A stretch of DNA of 64,000 nucleotides from contig JAKSZP010018519.1 of the NCBI GenBank assembly GCA_022478985.1, forward strand, positions 62,001 to 126,000, written 5' to 3'. Of the stretch, positions 35,498 through 47,339 are shown in pieces. The position numbers were made by a program, and so were the translations under genes. The number at the start of each line of letters is the position of its first letter. Within the stretch, counting starts at the first letter, position 1. A model generated the notes under the pieces. That model saw only the letters and a program-made list of their open reading frames with translations, was not told the DNA's origin and searched no databases. Source of the DNA: Massospora cicadina (taxonomy: Eukaryota; Entomophthoromycota; Entomophthoromycetes; Entomophthorales; Entomophthoraceae).

Positions 35498-36605
35498 TGT
35501 TAACTTTTTAGTGCGCCAGGAACTCATTAACCTTGCATTATTTTGGCTCGCTTCAGGTATCCTATTAACTGCTCACATATCTGATATATGCATTGTATGA
35601 ATTGCTGATAATTAATTGAAAATGGTAGTAGTATGAATACTATAAATCTAATTGAATCTCTCACACCCAAGTTGATATTGGGTCCAATTATAAGCTGGTG
35701 CTTGTCCTTCTAATCTCTGAAGATGACTCTGATTGTGAGGGAACTATATCATATAACTCTTCTCTTCTGGTAGACTTAACCTAGTATTAGGTTCAGAGGT
35801 TCTCCTCTCTCTTTTGGCGCAGAGTCTGCAGAGATAACAATAAAATAGACTAAGGATATCCTATCCTTAAACTCAAGTACAATTAGTAAATATACATTGT
35901 ATGTATGACAGCCTAAACTATTAAATATTTAATCAAAAGTTTCTTTTTTATCTTCTTCACTACACCAAATACAAGGGATTTATAAGGGAATTTGGTACGC
36001 AACTCTTCTGTAGGCGCCCCAGTTGTAAAAGCCATCATTAATGGATTAAGCCTTTGGAATTGCGCCTAGCAATGATCTTCCTCGTTGGATTAGTCTGATT
36101 TCGCCTCTGACCATCAATGTGACCTCTTCTGGGTTTAGTCAAATAACCTGTCCCATAACTTCTCTCAACTCAAGAGTGCTATCTTTTTTAGGTAAAAAAC
36201 CTGCTTAGATAATGAGACTTTTGAACATATACAACAGGTCACAATACCTATAAGGTTAAATTGCAAGTTGTTATTAAGGCATCATCAATTGCTTAGCAAC
36301 TCAAAAACCATTAGTTAATTGGTAACAATACCTGATTGACTCCTACAATTTTAAAAAAGTTAAAAATATTAAAATTGACAACCTAATCACTTAATTACTG
36401 TTGAAATAAACATCAATGAAACACTAGCTTTCTGAGGTCCAAGACACAGTGGATTACTTAATGTTTACTAGAAATATTTCCAAACAATAAAAACCATATT
36501 AACTAATTACTTCAAAATCACCTAAGTGGGCCGAATCTCCCAGTGGATTAGCATTTTTTCTTAAATGATTAAGCTGGGTAATGTGGGCATACTGGAATCC
36601 CAGCA
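35498..36605 (-). repeat. E4 3' LTR
   Basis: 1108 bp, plus-coordinate TGTTAACTTTTTAG...ATCCCAGCA. Shares with 44435-45546 long landmarks (for example CTTCTCTTCTGGTAGA, CTCTTCTGTTGGCG/CTCTTCTGTAGGCG, GATCTTCCTC.TTGG). Followed by the purine tract (minus) TCAAGAGGGGG at 36606-36620. Confidence 0.9.
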
Positions 36606-36619
36606 CCCCCTCTTGACCA

Positions 36620-37500
36620 GAATAAGCAGCGATGAATTTTTTCAGAAAGCATACACTGCCTTTAATTCCTGTCTGAGTCCATCAGCATAATTAAATTAAT
36701 TCCGCTAGTACATCTCTTTACCCTTGCTTGATGAAACTCTGGATAATGCTTCTTCTTGCATGTTTTTATCTGTATCCTTCTTGTTGCTACCTCTTCAGAG
36801 TGCGGTCATAATGTCCTTAAGCCACGTCATCCTAGTTCAGGTGTTTCTGAAGATCATAGGTCTAGACAGACTTTATTACCCAGGTCAGGTCTATAAATAC
36901 GTAGTTTTTAAAGGATCTTCTCAGGCAGCTTCCATGATCCCTTAGTTCCTGTACTTACCCAGTCTGAGCTCTCCATTTTAGATCAGAGCGTATGATCATG
37001 AACTTATTTGCTAGGGCATCTTTCTGGTGGATCCAGTTTCAACCCTTCCTGATTCTGCTAACATGTTAATTTCTTAGCGCCTCAGGACTACTCATGGCGG
37101 GTCCATAATCAACCAGGATGATCCTACTTAAGATTTAAGAAAAAACTACCAGATGAAATTGATAGTGACAGATTAAAATCAATTGTTAATATATTTTTGC
37201 ATTTTCATGTTTTTTTATTATATCATTTTTTATATTTACTTTAGTATTTTGTGTTTTCTTTGCAATGGGACTTAACCTATCAGTAAGTTCAGAGATCCAT
37301 TCTTATATCTTTAATCTGGTTCAGAGGTTCTTTTTTACTTACTTAGATATCATGGTTCATTGGTCTTTTTTTAAGACTTAACCAACAAAACAGGACTCAT
37401 CTATTTGTTAGTAGGTTTAGTGGGACCACGGGAACATTGCAATTATTATTCCCTAAATCTATTACTCTAGTTATTTAGTACTGACACAGTTCACTTTATG
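36620..37500. other. E4 3' internal region, no domain recognised
   Basis: Between integrase tail and polypurine tract. Short frames only, no motif on either strand. Confidence 0.4.
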
Positions 37501-37517
37501 ACCATCTGTGATGTTCT

Positions 37518-38800
37518 TTAAAATATATAGGCATCTGTCACTGACTTGGCGATAATTTTGAATGGAACCAAACATAAAGTATCTAGCTTATTTCTTCTTC
37601 CAAAACCTTGGGTATTGCAATAGACTACCCTTTCCCCCACATGGTAATCTTGTAGCACTGGTTGGTCCTTGTCATCTATTGTCTTTGATTTTATTTTCAT
37701 CAATGTGGTATTAGACACTTGTGATTGCTGTTTAATCATAGTACTTGCCAGTCAGGTAAGGTATTGCTCTGCACTCATCATGCACTGGTTCTATGGCAGA
37801 ATAAAAAACTGGTGGTAGTGCTGCTCTTCATCGATATAAAATTACAAGCGGTGTTTTCCCTGTTGCTGTATGATAACTAATATCATATGAAAAGGTAACT
37901 GAGCTTAGATAGAATTATAAGCGAAAAGTTCTCTCTATTAAATTTCTTAGTATTGCAGCTAGAGTACCGTTTGCTCTCTCTGCCATCCTGTTCATTTCTG
38001 GAAAATATGGAATGGACACCACTCCTCAGATACACATTTGTTCTTTATTCACGGGACCACATAGGATGTAAAGTTAATTCTTTTGTCACTTAAAAAACTT
38101 GTGGGCATCAATGCTGGTATACTACTTGGGCCAGTATGAATCTTGCTGTTCTTGTAGCATCCACTTTGCAGAGATTTTCATTTCTACCCATCTAGTCAGA
38201 TGGTCTATTGCCACTATGATGTACTTTACTCCCTCAGTACTGACACTCAAGGGTCCCATCACGTCTATTGAGACTATGTTCCAAGAAAACCCAGGTAGAC
38301 TATCCAGAATCCTGTCAAATTCTTGTGAGACTTGTGGAGCTAACATTCCACACAACAGGCCAGGAAATCCTCAGCAGCATATTTAAAAAACTAAGTAATA
38401 ATATTGACACATATGGTCCATTGGTTTTCTTAGACCCACATGGCTGACAAGTTTGTGTGTGGCTCAAACGACTATCGTTCATTATAATGGTTTTGGGAAT
38501 AAATTACATTTCCTGTCAATCGATTCGTATAGATGTCCATTATTATTTTCAGTTTTTCATCACTTTATTTAGCGCGCCTTTAATTTCTTGGGGATCATCC
38601 CCAATATTGCCTTCAATTATCATCTGGGATAAATTATCCGCTTGATGATAGACAACTTGAATGGCAGGTAATCTCAGTAGTCCATCTAGATTATATGTGC
38701 TGTTCCTGCTAGGTGTATTATCTCAAAATCATAGGCTTATAGTACTAAAGTCCATCATGCCAGTCTCTACTTTGGTTTCTTAAGGTTGTATAACCAACAT
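37518..38800 (-). pseudogene. E4 integrase (two sizeable open pieces)
   Basis: Minus strand. 38355-38122: QEFDRILDSLPGFSW, IVSIDVMGPLSVSTEGVKY and IIVAIDHLTRWVEMK, i.e. the first catalytic Asp block of a gypsy integrase in excellent condition. 37739-37518: YHVGERVVYCNTQG and LVPFKIIAKSV, the C-terminal domain. The second Asp and Glu blocks between 37760 and 38100 are interrupted. Upstream, 38860-38700 holds the end of RNase H and the zinc module in poor shape. Confidence 0.85.
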
Positions 38801-39416
38801 AGAGACGAGTGATCAGTCATAACTATGAAATGTGTCTTTACAATCTTTACTTGAATTTGTTTGCAGGCGTAAAACACTGCAAAGCATTAATTCTCTGACA
38901 CGGTGTAATTCCTTACAACTGGCGCTAGTTTTCTGCTCAGTTATGCCACTGATTGCTGTTCCCCATCATCATCTATTTGTTTTTAAATGGGGCTAACTGT
39001 TATTAATGAGTCATTAGTCTGAATGATGAATTCCCAATTGAAATTCAGGTATTTTAGCACAGAAATAGTCATCAAATATCATTGAAACTCATCTTTGATT
39101 CTTAGACTCCCCATTACACATAATTCCTTTTTATGGATCCTTAAATAGGTGGAATATGGTTCAACAATTACAAAGAAATCTGTAATAAATCAGCAATAGT
39201 AGCTGACCATTCCAAGAAATACTTACATAACCTAGATGTTTTCCAGAATTAACATCTGTTTGTTGGCTTAATCTTCTACAGCTGGGTTTGAAGTCCTCTG
39301 TGTTTATTTCAGAACCAAAATAATCAAGCTTTTTTTAATGAAATGACATTTACTTGGCTTGATCTAAAAGTGTGATATTTCCAGGCGCTTGAACACTTCT
39401 TCCAAGTGCTCCATGT

Positions 39417-39978
39417 TGTAACAAACGGAAATCATCCAAAAGGATGAATTTCTGAATGTTACATTCTGATTGGTTTGTTCAGTTAATTCAAACCAAACCA
39501 ATCAGAATTGTTGGGTATGGTAGAGTGGGTGGTCAGACTCAGAGGGCTGGGCTGAGCTGCTCCGACCATTCCTTAAGCTTGGCAGGCTTAAGGCATGGTC
39601 AGAGAGGCTCCTCGGAAGCAACTTTATAAAAGTTGAACCTGACCTTCTCGAATTCCAAGTTGGAATTCTAAGTCTTGGCCTTGGTCCCCTCCGGTTCAGT
39701 CTTTTATTATTTTTAAAATAAAAATAAAGTTCTTTTGAGGTGTCACGCCTCGCTTACCTGATATTTTTTGGTTTGTGTTTGTGATAGGGGACCTCATATT
39801 AGTGACAGTCTGGCCTCATCACTCCATTTGCCGCCGTGTGGGCATTTCTGAGATTTGATGAGAAAAGGTTCGCCTCGCCTGTGCCTAAGTCTGTTTGGTT
39901 AGGTTGCCCGCCTGGAATACCGCCGGGTGGGCATTTCCAGGATGAAACGGATGGGGTCTGGGATCCCCGCCTGTGACA
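39417..39978 (+). repeat. 5' LTR of the small element, with TATA box, polyA signal and hairpins
   Basis: Contains TATAAAA at 39623-39629 and overlapping AATAAA signals at about 39716-39728, spaced like a retroviral U3-R border. Several inverted repeats: attctgattggttt (39463-39476) pairs perfectly with aaaccaatcagaat (39495-39508), enclosing CCAAT boxes. GAATTCCAAGTTGGAATTC near 39648-39666 is a perfect palindrome. AAATCATCC/GGATGAATTT lies near 39430-39452. Confidence 0.85.
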
Positions 39979-39989
39979 TTATTCCAACT

Positions 39990-40343
39990 TCATTTTGCTT
40001 CTGGTTGGAGGTGGTCCTGTCCCTCAGAGGGTTTCCGTTTTGTCCCAGCTGTTGAGTAAACCGGCGCTGGGCCAACCCAGCGACCAATGGCCAGCCCTGC
40101 GACATCAGTGAAATTTGAGGGTCTGCCAAATTTCAGGTTCCCGCTGATTCCAGTGGCCGTGTCTGAGGGCACCTGTTCCCAGCAGGTTCCCTCAACCCTG
40201 GAAAGTCCCAAAAGGGGAGGATATTCACCCCAGCACCAGCACCATGGGATCAACCACACTGCCAGCAGGACTGAGGAAAGCATCTTCCTGGTCAGGATGG
40301 GAAGGCCATTCTCAGGCCTGACAGCGCAAAGGGGATGGCCCAT
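39990..40343 (-). CDS. Hypothetical 117-codon frame, antisense, in the small LTR element
   Basis: Antisense to the presumed element orientation. From a second Met the frame begins MLSSVLLAVWLIPWCWCWG, which looks like a signal peptide (hydrophobic core, small residue at the end). It is followed by a short extracellular-like part with an N-F-T glycosylation site. No family recognised. A plus-strand frame (40087-40422) overlaps it and is equally unsupported; GC-rich DNA favours chance open frames. Treat as a candidate only. Confidence 0.2.
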   Translation of the reverse strand: MGHPLCAVRPENGLPILTRKMLSSVLLAVWLIPWCWCWGEYPPLLGLSRVEGTCWEQVPSDTATGISGNLKFGRPSNFTDVAGLAIGRWVGPAPVYSTAGTKRKPSEGQDHLQPEAK

Positions 40344-40425
40344 GGCCAGCGCTGTTTTGAACCTTCTGGGGCTGTCATTGAGGAAAGTGCCTTCCCAGTT
40401 GGGATGGGAAGGCCATTCCTAGTGG
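40255..40425 (+). repeat. Imperfect internal direct repeat in the small LTR element
   Basis: The segment GATGGGAAGGCCATTC occurs at about 40296-40311 and 40402-40417, each preceded by a TGAGGAAAG...CTTCC stretch. This is a roughly 45-bp diverged duplication about 105 bp apart. Confidence 0.7.
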
Positions 40426-40649
40426 TAGCCTCTGGGAGGTGGTGATTTGGCCAGGTGTTGGGTACAAATGTCCTTACCTGTTGGGGCTTACTCCAACAGC
40501 CCAGTTTCTGGTTTCCGTTCCCCCTATTTCCCCTCAAGAGGATTCTTCTTGGGGCTTGAGGTGACTTGCCCTGGGAAGACCTCTTGCCGACAATTTCCTC
40601 CTGAAATGGCAGCTCTCTGCCCCCGGAGGGCCGTTTTAGTGGGGGGTGA

Positions 40650-41212
40650 TGTAATGAACAGAAATCATCCAAAAGGATGAATTTCTGAATGTTACATTCT
40701 GATTGGTTTGTTCAGTTAATTCAAACTGAACCAATCGGAATTGTTGGGTATGGTAGAGTGGGTGGTCAGACTCAGAGGGCTGGGCTGAGCCACTCCAACC
40801 ATTCCTTAAGCTCAGCAGGCTTAAGGAATGAATTGGAGAGGCTCATCAGAAGAAACTTTATAAAAGTTGAACCTGACCTTCTCAAATTCCAAGTTGGAAT
40901 TCTAAGTCTTGGCCTTGGTCCCCTCCAGTTCAGTCTTTTATTATTTTTAAAATAAAAATAAAGTTCTTTTGAGGTGTCGCGCCTCGCTTACCTGATATTT
41001 TTGGGTTTGGGTTTGTGATAGGGGACCTCATATTAGTGACAGTCCGGCCTCATCACTCCGTTTGCCGCCGTGTGGGCATTTCTGAGATTTGATGAGAAAA
41101 GGTTCGCCTCGCCTGTGCCTAAGTCTGTTTGGTTAGGTTGCCCGCCTGGAATGCCACCGCGTGGGCATTTCCAGGATGAAACGGACGGGGTCTGGGATCC
41201 CCGCCTGTGACA
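40650..41212 (+). repeat. 3' LTR of the small element
   Basis: 563 bp, TGTAATGAACAG...GCCTGTGACA. Same TATA box and polyA signal as the 5' copy. Contains CCTTAAGCTCAGCAGGCTTA AGG-type inverted repeat near 40804-40827 (arms CCTTAAGC/GCTTAAGG). Confidence 0.9.
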
Positions 41213-42389
41213 CATGTGATCATTGAAGGTCCTGCTGAATACATCAATGTCTAAGCATACCAAAATTCAAGACAATATTAAATCACTGACTATGGAATCA
41301 ATTGTCCTCTGTATGTCACCGGCGTGTTGCACAATTCCTGTGACATTCTGGTCAGATAGTATAGCCCTTATGCGATAATTATTTCACATATCTCTTGATC
41401 TTACTTTGGCAAATCTATATGCCAATATCCTGAAATCAAGTCCATCACCAAAAAATACTTGACATCCCCTAACTGTTCAAGCATGCTGTTGAACCTTGAT
41501 AGCAGATAAGAATCCTTTTTGTGGGCTTTTATTCAATGCAGAGGTGATTGATCACCACACAATTTGATCTGTACTTTTTCTTTAACTTAGGATTAGACTC
41601 ACCCATGTATTTGATGACATAACGAGGATCCCATGCTCAACCAATTTGTTCAATTCTTTACTGCTACAGCTTCAGCATCCCTAGACCATTGGACAGGTCT
41701 CATCCATATTCGCAGGTATTCCCAAGTGTTGACTTATGGATCACATTTTTAGCGCATCTGATATCATGGTCATCTTGGAAAAATATCACCTGATACTTTG
41801 CTAATAATAGGAGAACCTGTTATTGTGGTGTGTGATAAATCACCCAGTTGCTTATGATTGACCAGAACATTGACAATTTTGGTAAAATCCGCTAATAATC
41901 CCTTCTCAGATAATTAAAAAGCCATTTTTAAATGATTTCCACCATCAGGATAATTGCAGAAACATAATGACAATATTTTTTCCTATTTTTCTATTTTTTC
42001 ACTTAGATTGGCCAGTAACGCTCTTATTTCAGTGCGACCTGGCATGATAATCCCCAGCGCTGCCCCAAGGCTCTATCCTTGATTTATTCTATGGGCTGAC
42101 GACTTCTCCATAGAATTGCAATGGGATTTCTAGAGTTAACCCAGTGTTAACTATGATTTGCATTCCCAATGGAATGATATTCATCATTTTTTCATCAAAT
42201 GTATCCCACAATCTTCCAGGATCTCTTTTGGCATTTACCTCCGTTTTCATAAATAAGTGGGTACTGAATAGTAATGATGCTGTGCTTGTAAATACAATTT
42301 ACAAAATGTTCTATGTCAGCAGCGTTTCTCATTTATGCTGATACACCAAGGGCAGGGTTTGCCCCAAACTTTGTTAGGGTGTCTTTCTC

Positions 42390-42690
42390 AAAATCACATT
42401 TAACACCATAATTTTTATAAGAATTATTTTCTGCCAAATATGTCATAATTTTGACTAACCAAAATTATGGCAGAATCTGATACCACAAGCAATCTGAACT
42501 GAAGCGGTAGCACACTGTAGGCTAGACAGGATATTGTGATATCTGGTCTAGTGGTTTCATATTTTTTACAGCGATCTATATCTGGCAAAATATTCATTTT
42601 TTCACCAATTTGGTCAAACTAGATTGATGGTCGCTCCAATGTTGATTATCACCCATACTCTTAGTTGGTCGACTATATTATCCACATATG
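42390..42690 (-). pseudogene. E4 protease remnant
   Basis: By position between gag and RT, and by a weak match of the segment near 42470-42380 (minus: HNFG.SKL...IILIK) to the YDILIG..ILRKY end of E1 and E2 proteases. The active-site loop is not convincingly visible. Confidence 0.4.
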
Positions 42691-42699
42691 TACACTCAG

Positions 42700-44420
42700 T
42701 GTATTGTAATAAACAGATTACATAGTGAAAAGTGTAATTATTCATCTAATTAAGAGTATGAATTAATTGCGTGGATAAATCATGGAATATTCATTTATTG
42801 CGCTAATAGGGAGAGTTAAATTTGCATTGTAAAGTCTCCTCTTGAGGAATTATTCAATGCTTTTGGTAAATCTAATTTTTTCCATTAGCAGATGAGCGTA
42901 CAACTGAGCAAGCTATTTTAATTTTTTGGGGTTGTTCCCCTTCACTTCATTCTTGGGTGTGCTGTTTACATACAAATTAATCACCTGGCAGAGCAGCTCA
43001 GGTGTTTCTTCTTCAATAAATAAATTGGAAATATCAGCTCATTGTTCAATAGATCTTGGGGAACAGGATTGATTGAAGTAATAGATTGTTCTCTATATAG
43101 ACTTCAGGTATTTTTCCTAACTCTTTACTGGCTTCCTTCTCTTTAGCCTGTTTAGAGTAACTTGCTCTTTAGGCTTCTTGCTCCAACATTGATCAGTGAA
43201 ATGTCCATGTTTTCCACATTGGTGGCTGTGGATATGAGTCTTATCTGCTCATTTTTGTCCTTTGGGCTTGATTCCCATCCCAACTCAATTCTGTTTCTCT
43301 TTATTTGGGCTCAGAGAATTTCTTATATTTTGATTTAAAACAGGAATTGCCTTAAAAGTTTGATTAGGTGCTTTAATTGTTGCTCCTGACATCTATAGAT
43401 GATCCATCATATAGGATGTGGACATCTGGGTCACAAGCGCTGAAGCAACCATACAATGCAAATCTCAGTAGGGCCAAAGCGATTTTTGCATTGAAAATTG
43501 TGCATTAAAATCTGATAAAACTTTCACACTAGCCATGATTTAAAATTCCTGGTAAAATCGCCAGCAAAAGCTAGAGTCACTTCCTTTCAGATTTGAATGC
43601 CTATATACTCTTGTTTACAGTTAGCTATCCGCGTAGAGCTACTGAACTCTGTCATAATTGCTTCTTTGGTTTCATTATGCGTCCAATTTCCATGTTGATA
43701 TGAGGCAATACCAGATTATGACAATTGATGTCTAGGCAGTTCATCAGGTTTAATGGCTTCTTCCTATTACCATACATGAACATTGGCATTTCGAATTAAG
43801 TGGAAAAATACTAAGCGTTAGCCTGGTGAATTATGTTATATTTTGACATTTTCCTAATTTCTTCAGTTACTCCTCTGAAAGGGTTTTCCTGATTAAAGAC
43901 TTGATTAACAATAGTAGTAACTTTGAGATTCATCTCTAAAATTGCAGCTAATGATCTTAGCACATTTCAGGGTGTTTATATCTTCATAACTAGAGTTTTG
44001 TGCATATTATTGTTGGCTTCATTTGCCTCCATTTGAGTGCAATCACACTTGTGATTATCTAGTTCCTCTTTGCACTTCAACATGCACGCCATATCTTTGT
44101 GAATCTGGTGTAAGCATTCTATATCCACTTCTCACTATGTCTTTTGAAAAAAAGACCTCCTTAATTAACTCAGTTTTTTTTCTTTTTTAATGAGTTTCCC
44201 TATCCATAAAGGTTATTGTTGACTTTTCCGACATGCTCAAACTCATCCTCAGCTTTTGTTACCCGTTCTTCCAAAGTAGTGAAACTTATCCTGTGATGCT
44301 AAGTTTAGCCCAATCTTATAAACTGTTTCTAGTTCATTTAAAGCTTCCTTAGTTTGTCCTTTTAAGACGTTGTTGAGATGTTCATCTATTAAATTTGGCT
44401 TAAAACTCAACTGCCCCCTC
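42700..44420 (-). pseudogene. E4 gag region with zinc knuckle
   Basis: Minus-strand frame near 43245-43190 reads SHQCGKHGHFTDQCW: a CCHC knuckle lacking only its first Cys. It is upstream of protease and downstream of the PBS. Many interruptions elsewhere. Confidence 0.6.
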
Positions 44421-44434
44421 TACTTAATGCCAAA

Positions 44435-45546
44435 CGTTTATTTTTTAGAGCGCTGTGTACTTTTTAAACTTTCAGGATTGTGTCTCGCTTCATCTCTCTT
44501 GCTAACTACTTAGGTTTCTGATATGTGCGTTGTATAATTTGGGGATAAGTAATTGAAATTGGTAGTAATAGTATGAAGATTATTACTCTAACTGAATTTC
44601 TCACATACAAGTTGAATAAAGTCCAACGCTAAACTGATACTTGTACTTCTACTCTCTGAAGATGCTCTGTAATAGGAGTTAACTTTTCACTTTAACTCTT
44701 CTCTTCTGGTAGAACTTATCCTAGTGTTAGGGTAAGAGGTTCTTCTCTTCTCTATTGACTCAGATTCCGCAGAGAAAACAATGAAATATGCCAATAATAT
44801 TCTATCCTTCAACAAAAATACAAATAGTAAAGTATACAATTAATGTATGACAGTCTAAATTTTAAATCTTTAAATTAAAAGTATCTTTCTATATTTTTAT
44901 TTTAATTTAACACAAGGGAATAATTTGGGAATTTGGCGCCCAACTCTTCTGTTGGCGACCTAATTAAACAGCAGCCGTCAATGATGAATTAACCCTCCAG
45001 AGTCACGCCTAAGGATGATCTTCCTCATTGGTTTAGTCTTATTTCCGCCGACCATCAATGTGTCCTCTTAAGGTTGTTTCAAGTATTTGCATGACGCCTT
45101 CACTCATCCCAGTGTGTCATCCTTATTAGGGTAACAACCTGATTTGGTAATGGAACTTTTACACATTAACAGTAGAAAAATACCTTAAAGGCTAACTTAC
45201 AAGTTGCTTATTACAGGCGTCATCAATTGTCTAAAATCTCATAAACCCCTTATTTATTTGGCAACAAAACCCAAAAATTGACTCCTACGAGTTGATTAAA
45301 TTATCAATCTTCAATTGACAACCTGATAACTTGTTTATTGTTGAGAATCATACTCAATGAAACATTATTTTCCGCAGATCAAAACCCTGTAAATTACTTA
45401 GTGTTCACTAGATTTATTTTTCAATCATCAGTTATCATATGTAGAAATCTCTACCACATCCACTTGTGGGCCTCATCCGCTAGTGGAAAAGTAGATATAA
45501 TTTAATTAGTTATTCTGGGTAATGTGGGCATATTGAAAACCCAACA
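44435..45546 (-). repeat. E4 5' LTR
   Basis: 1112 bp. Plus-coordinate left end CGTTTATTTTTTAG (TG mutated to CG) beside a decayed PBS (44421-44434, minus TTTGGCATTAAGTA); right end AAACCCAACA. Partner of 35498-36605. Confidence 0.88.
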
Positions 45547-45551
45547 TTTAT

Positions 45552-47040
45552 AGCTATGAAAAGTCCATTTGAGGTCTTCACTGGATCTGAACTCCATTAA
45601 ATAAGTGAGATGATAATATAGCGATTTATGTATCTCAGTACATTAGAAATTAGTTAAAAAATAAAAATTTGCACTAAATCTCTACTTTTTGGCAGCATTA
45701 TATTACCACCCATCATAAAGTAGCCATCCCTATAATCTAATTTTTATTTACGATTAAGTCTCAATACTAGTTAATTATGACTATCCTACTTTATAATTTT
45801 TTTTCCACTCTCAACTTTATATTTTTAGTAATTACTATCAGCAGTTATTATACAATTCGCCTCAGGGCTGTATATCCCAACCTAGGTTCCAAGGATTATG
45901 TACAATTTGGCTGTGCGTTAGTACAATAAGTTTCTTTACTTAATTTCCTCTATATTATTTAATGTGGGTTTTCATAATGGAATTTTGTATATCCATCCTA
46001 TACTTTGCCAATTTTTGTGAGGTGGCAGTCAACTGAAATATTTCTAATTACAATTTCTTAGTGCCAATTTGGCAACCAACTAATATAGTATTATAACAAG
46101 CCTATTGCTCAGTCATGACAGTTTTTTGACATTTCCCCATCCCATGACTGATCAATAGAAATAATTTAATGCTAGTCTCACTTATAATGATAAATTGCAA
46201 GTAATTTTTGAAGGCCACGTTAATGTAATTTCTTAACCAATAAATCATCTTATTTCCTAGATCATTGGGGATGAAAAATGCATGAACTGAACTCTATACC
46301 ACTGCTTAACTTTCCAGGCGTCCCCACTAAAGAGTTGACCCATAGTGAATTCTCACATCATTCTATCTTAGAAAGAGTTCATTATATAGTTTATCAGCTA
46401 TCAGATGTCTTGGAATAATTTGTTTGGTAACATTGTGGTGCTTATGAAGGTGTGGGAGCCTTAAGGAGGGGCCATCAAATATGGAGGCTGTGTATACTAT
46501 GGCCATCTTCTATTATCACATAGAATTTCGCCAGCCACCAATCATAACCTGTAGCTTATAATTAAACCATAAATCTTTTATTTTTTATCCTGAGTCTTTC
46601 TTAATAAATTGTGAAGATCATTCATGCATTTAAAACCTTTCATGTCATGAGTGTAGATTGAAAATTTCATCTTAATTGTATAAATGCCAGGGTGTCTGCT
46701 GCATTTCAGGCCCTTATGAAGGCAACTTGGCTCTATATATCGCATCGTTGTCACTTTTTGTCAACATAGTTTATTTCCCTTTGCCAGTCAAGCCTCATCT
46801 TAGAATAATTACTGCCAAGTTATTATTGAATGGCTGCGTCAGGTATATTATGTCACTACACCAATTCCTGTATTTGAACTAGCCTATAAATCTTCCTGAT
46901 TGACTTTCTCGCTCTAGAAGCATCTTTTATCACTCTTAAGTCATATAACATCTTTCTAATTGTCCACTTTGTGTATCCTCCCGTTTTTCACTTATTCTTA
47001 ATAAATTATGATAGTCAGTGGCTGTAGCTGCAGGTTCATC
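45552..47040. other. AT-rich region without recognised features
   Basis: Right flank of E4, continuous with 35282-35497 before the E4 insertion. No repeat end, RNA gene or coding motif found on either strand. Confidence 0.4.
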
Positions 47041-47087
47041 TCCAGGTTGCGCAGGTGTACATATGCCTTGCTCATCATTACTCCATT

Positions 47088-47336
47088 ATGCCTCCTCATT
47101 TTTCTGGCTCATGGGCTCCTAGTCCTTGTTCATCTGACAAGCCATCTGTGGAAGCCTCTCCCCTTCCAAGTGAAGATCAATACCTAGCTATTTTTCCAGA
47201 TTTGACCTCTCCTTATCTAAAGCCTATCTCAGTGCAAGATGAAGTTGAAGTAACTGGTGTGGCTGAGCTATCCAAGAAGCGTAGAGTAATTGAAGAAGTG
47301 TACATTTGGTTGGAGCCTGATATGGTAGGCAGCTAA
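47088..47336 (+). CDS. Candidate 82-codon coding fragment, unknown
   Basis: Open frame from an ATG at 47088 (stop-to-stop about 47024-47338). The peptide starts MPPHFSGSWAPSPCSSDKP, is Ser/Pro-rich and acidic, and ends with a basic KKRR cluster. Its composition is more protein-like than nearby noise frames. No motif identifies it; it could be a gag fragment, an exon or chance. CAG|GT-like junctions around 47053 and ATGGTAGG near the end could be splice sites but prove nothing. Confidence 0.25.
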   Translation: MPPHFSGSWAPSPCSSDKPSVEASPLPSEDQYLAIFPDLTSPYLKPISVQDEVEVTGVAELSKKRRVIEEVYIWLEPDMVGS

Positions 47337-47339
47337 GGA

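Larger units (their letters stand above)
39417..41212 (+). mobile_element. Small non-autonomous GC-rich LTR element (TRIM/ERV-like) in E4
   Basis: 1796 bp: LTR 39417-39978 (562 bp), internal 39979-40649 (671 bp), LTR 40650-41212 (563 bp). TSD CATGT is perfect at 39412-39416 and 41213-41217. LTRs start TGTAA and end TGACA and differ at about thirty positions by eye, mostly transitions. A purine tract AGTGGGGGGTGA abuts the second LTR, supporting plus orientation; no TGG-type PBS is visible after the first LTR. Internal DNA is much more GC-rich than the window. No pol domain, so mobilisation must have been in trans. Confidence 0.93.
38860..42380 (-). pseudogene. E4 reverse transcriptase and RNase H, split by the small LTR element
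   Basis: Minus strand. Upstream half ends MVCLDIDVFSRTFNDH (41263-41218), the RT active-site box with one of the two Asp residues changed. Downstream half starts at 39411 with the LEHLEEVF-like segment and continues to KPSKCHF-like at about 39340. The 1.8-kb GC-rich LTR element lies exactly between them. RNase H begins near 39035 with NDSLI, a corrupted DAS block. Stops are frequent. Confidence 0.8.
35498..45546 (-). mobile_element. E4: Ty3/gypsy element with perfect TSD
   Basis: Minus strand. 5' LTR 44435-45546, PBS 44421-44434, gag, protease, RT (split by a small LTR element), RNase H, integrase, polypurine tract, 3' LTR 35498-36605. TSD TTTAT is perfect at 35493-35497 and 45547-45551. About 8.25 kb without the inserted element. 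It keeps the longest integrase frames of its lineage, so it is probably younger than E1, but the coding capacity is dead. Confidence 0.9.

Noticed and set aside
40087..40422. 111-codon plus-strand frame in the miniature LTR element
   Set aside because: GC-rich DNA gives long chance frames on both strands; no motif supports it.
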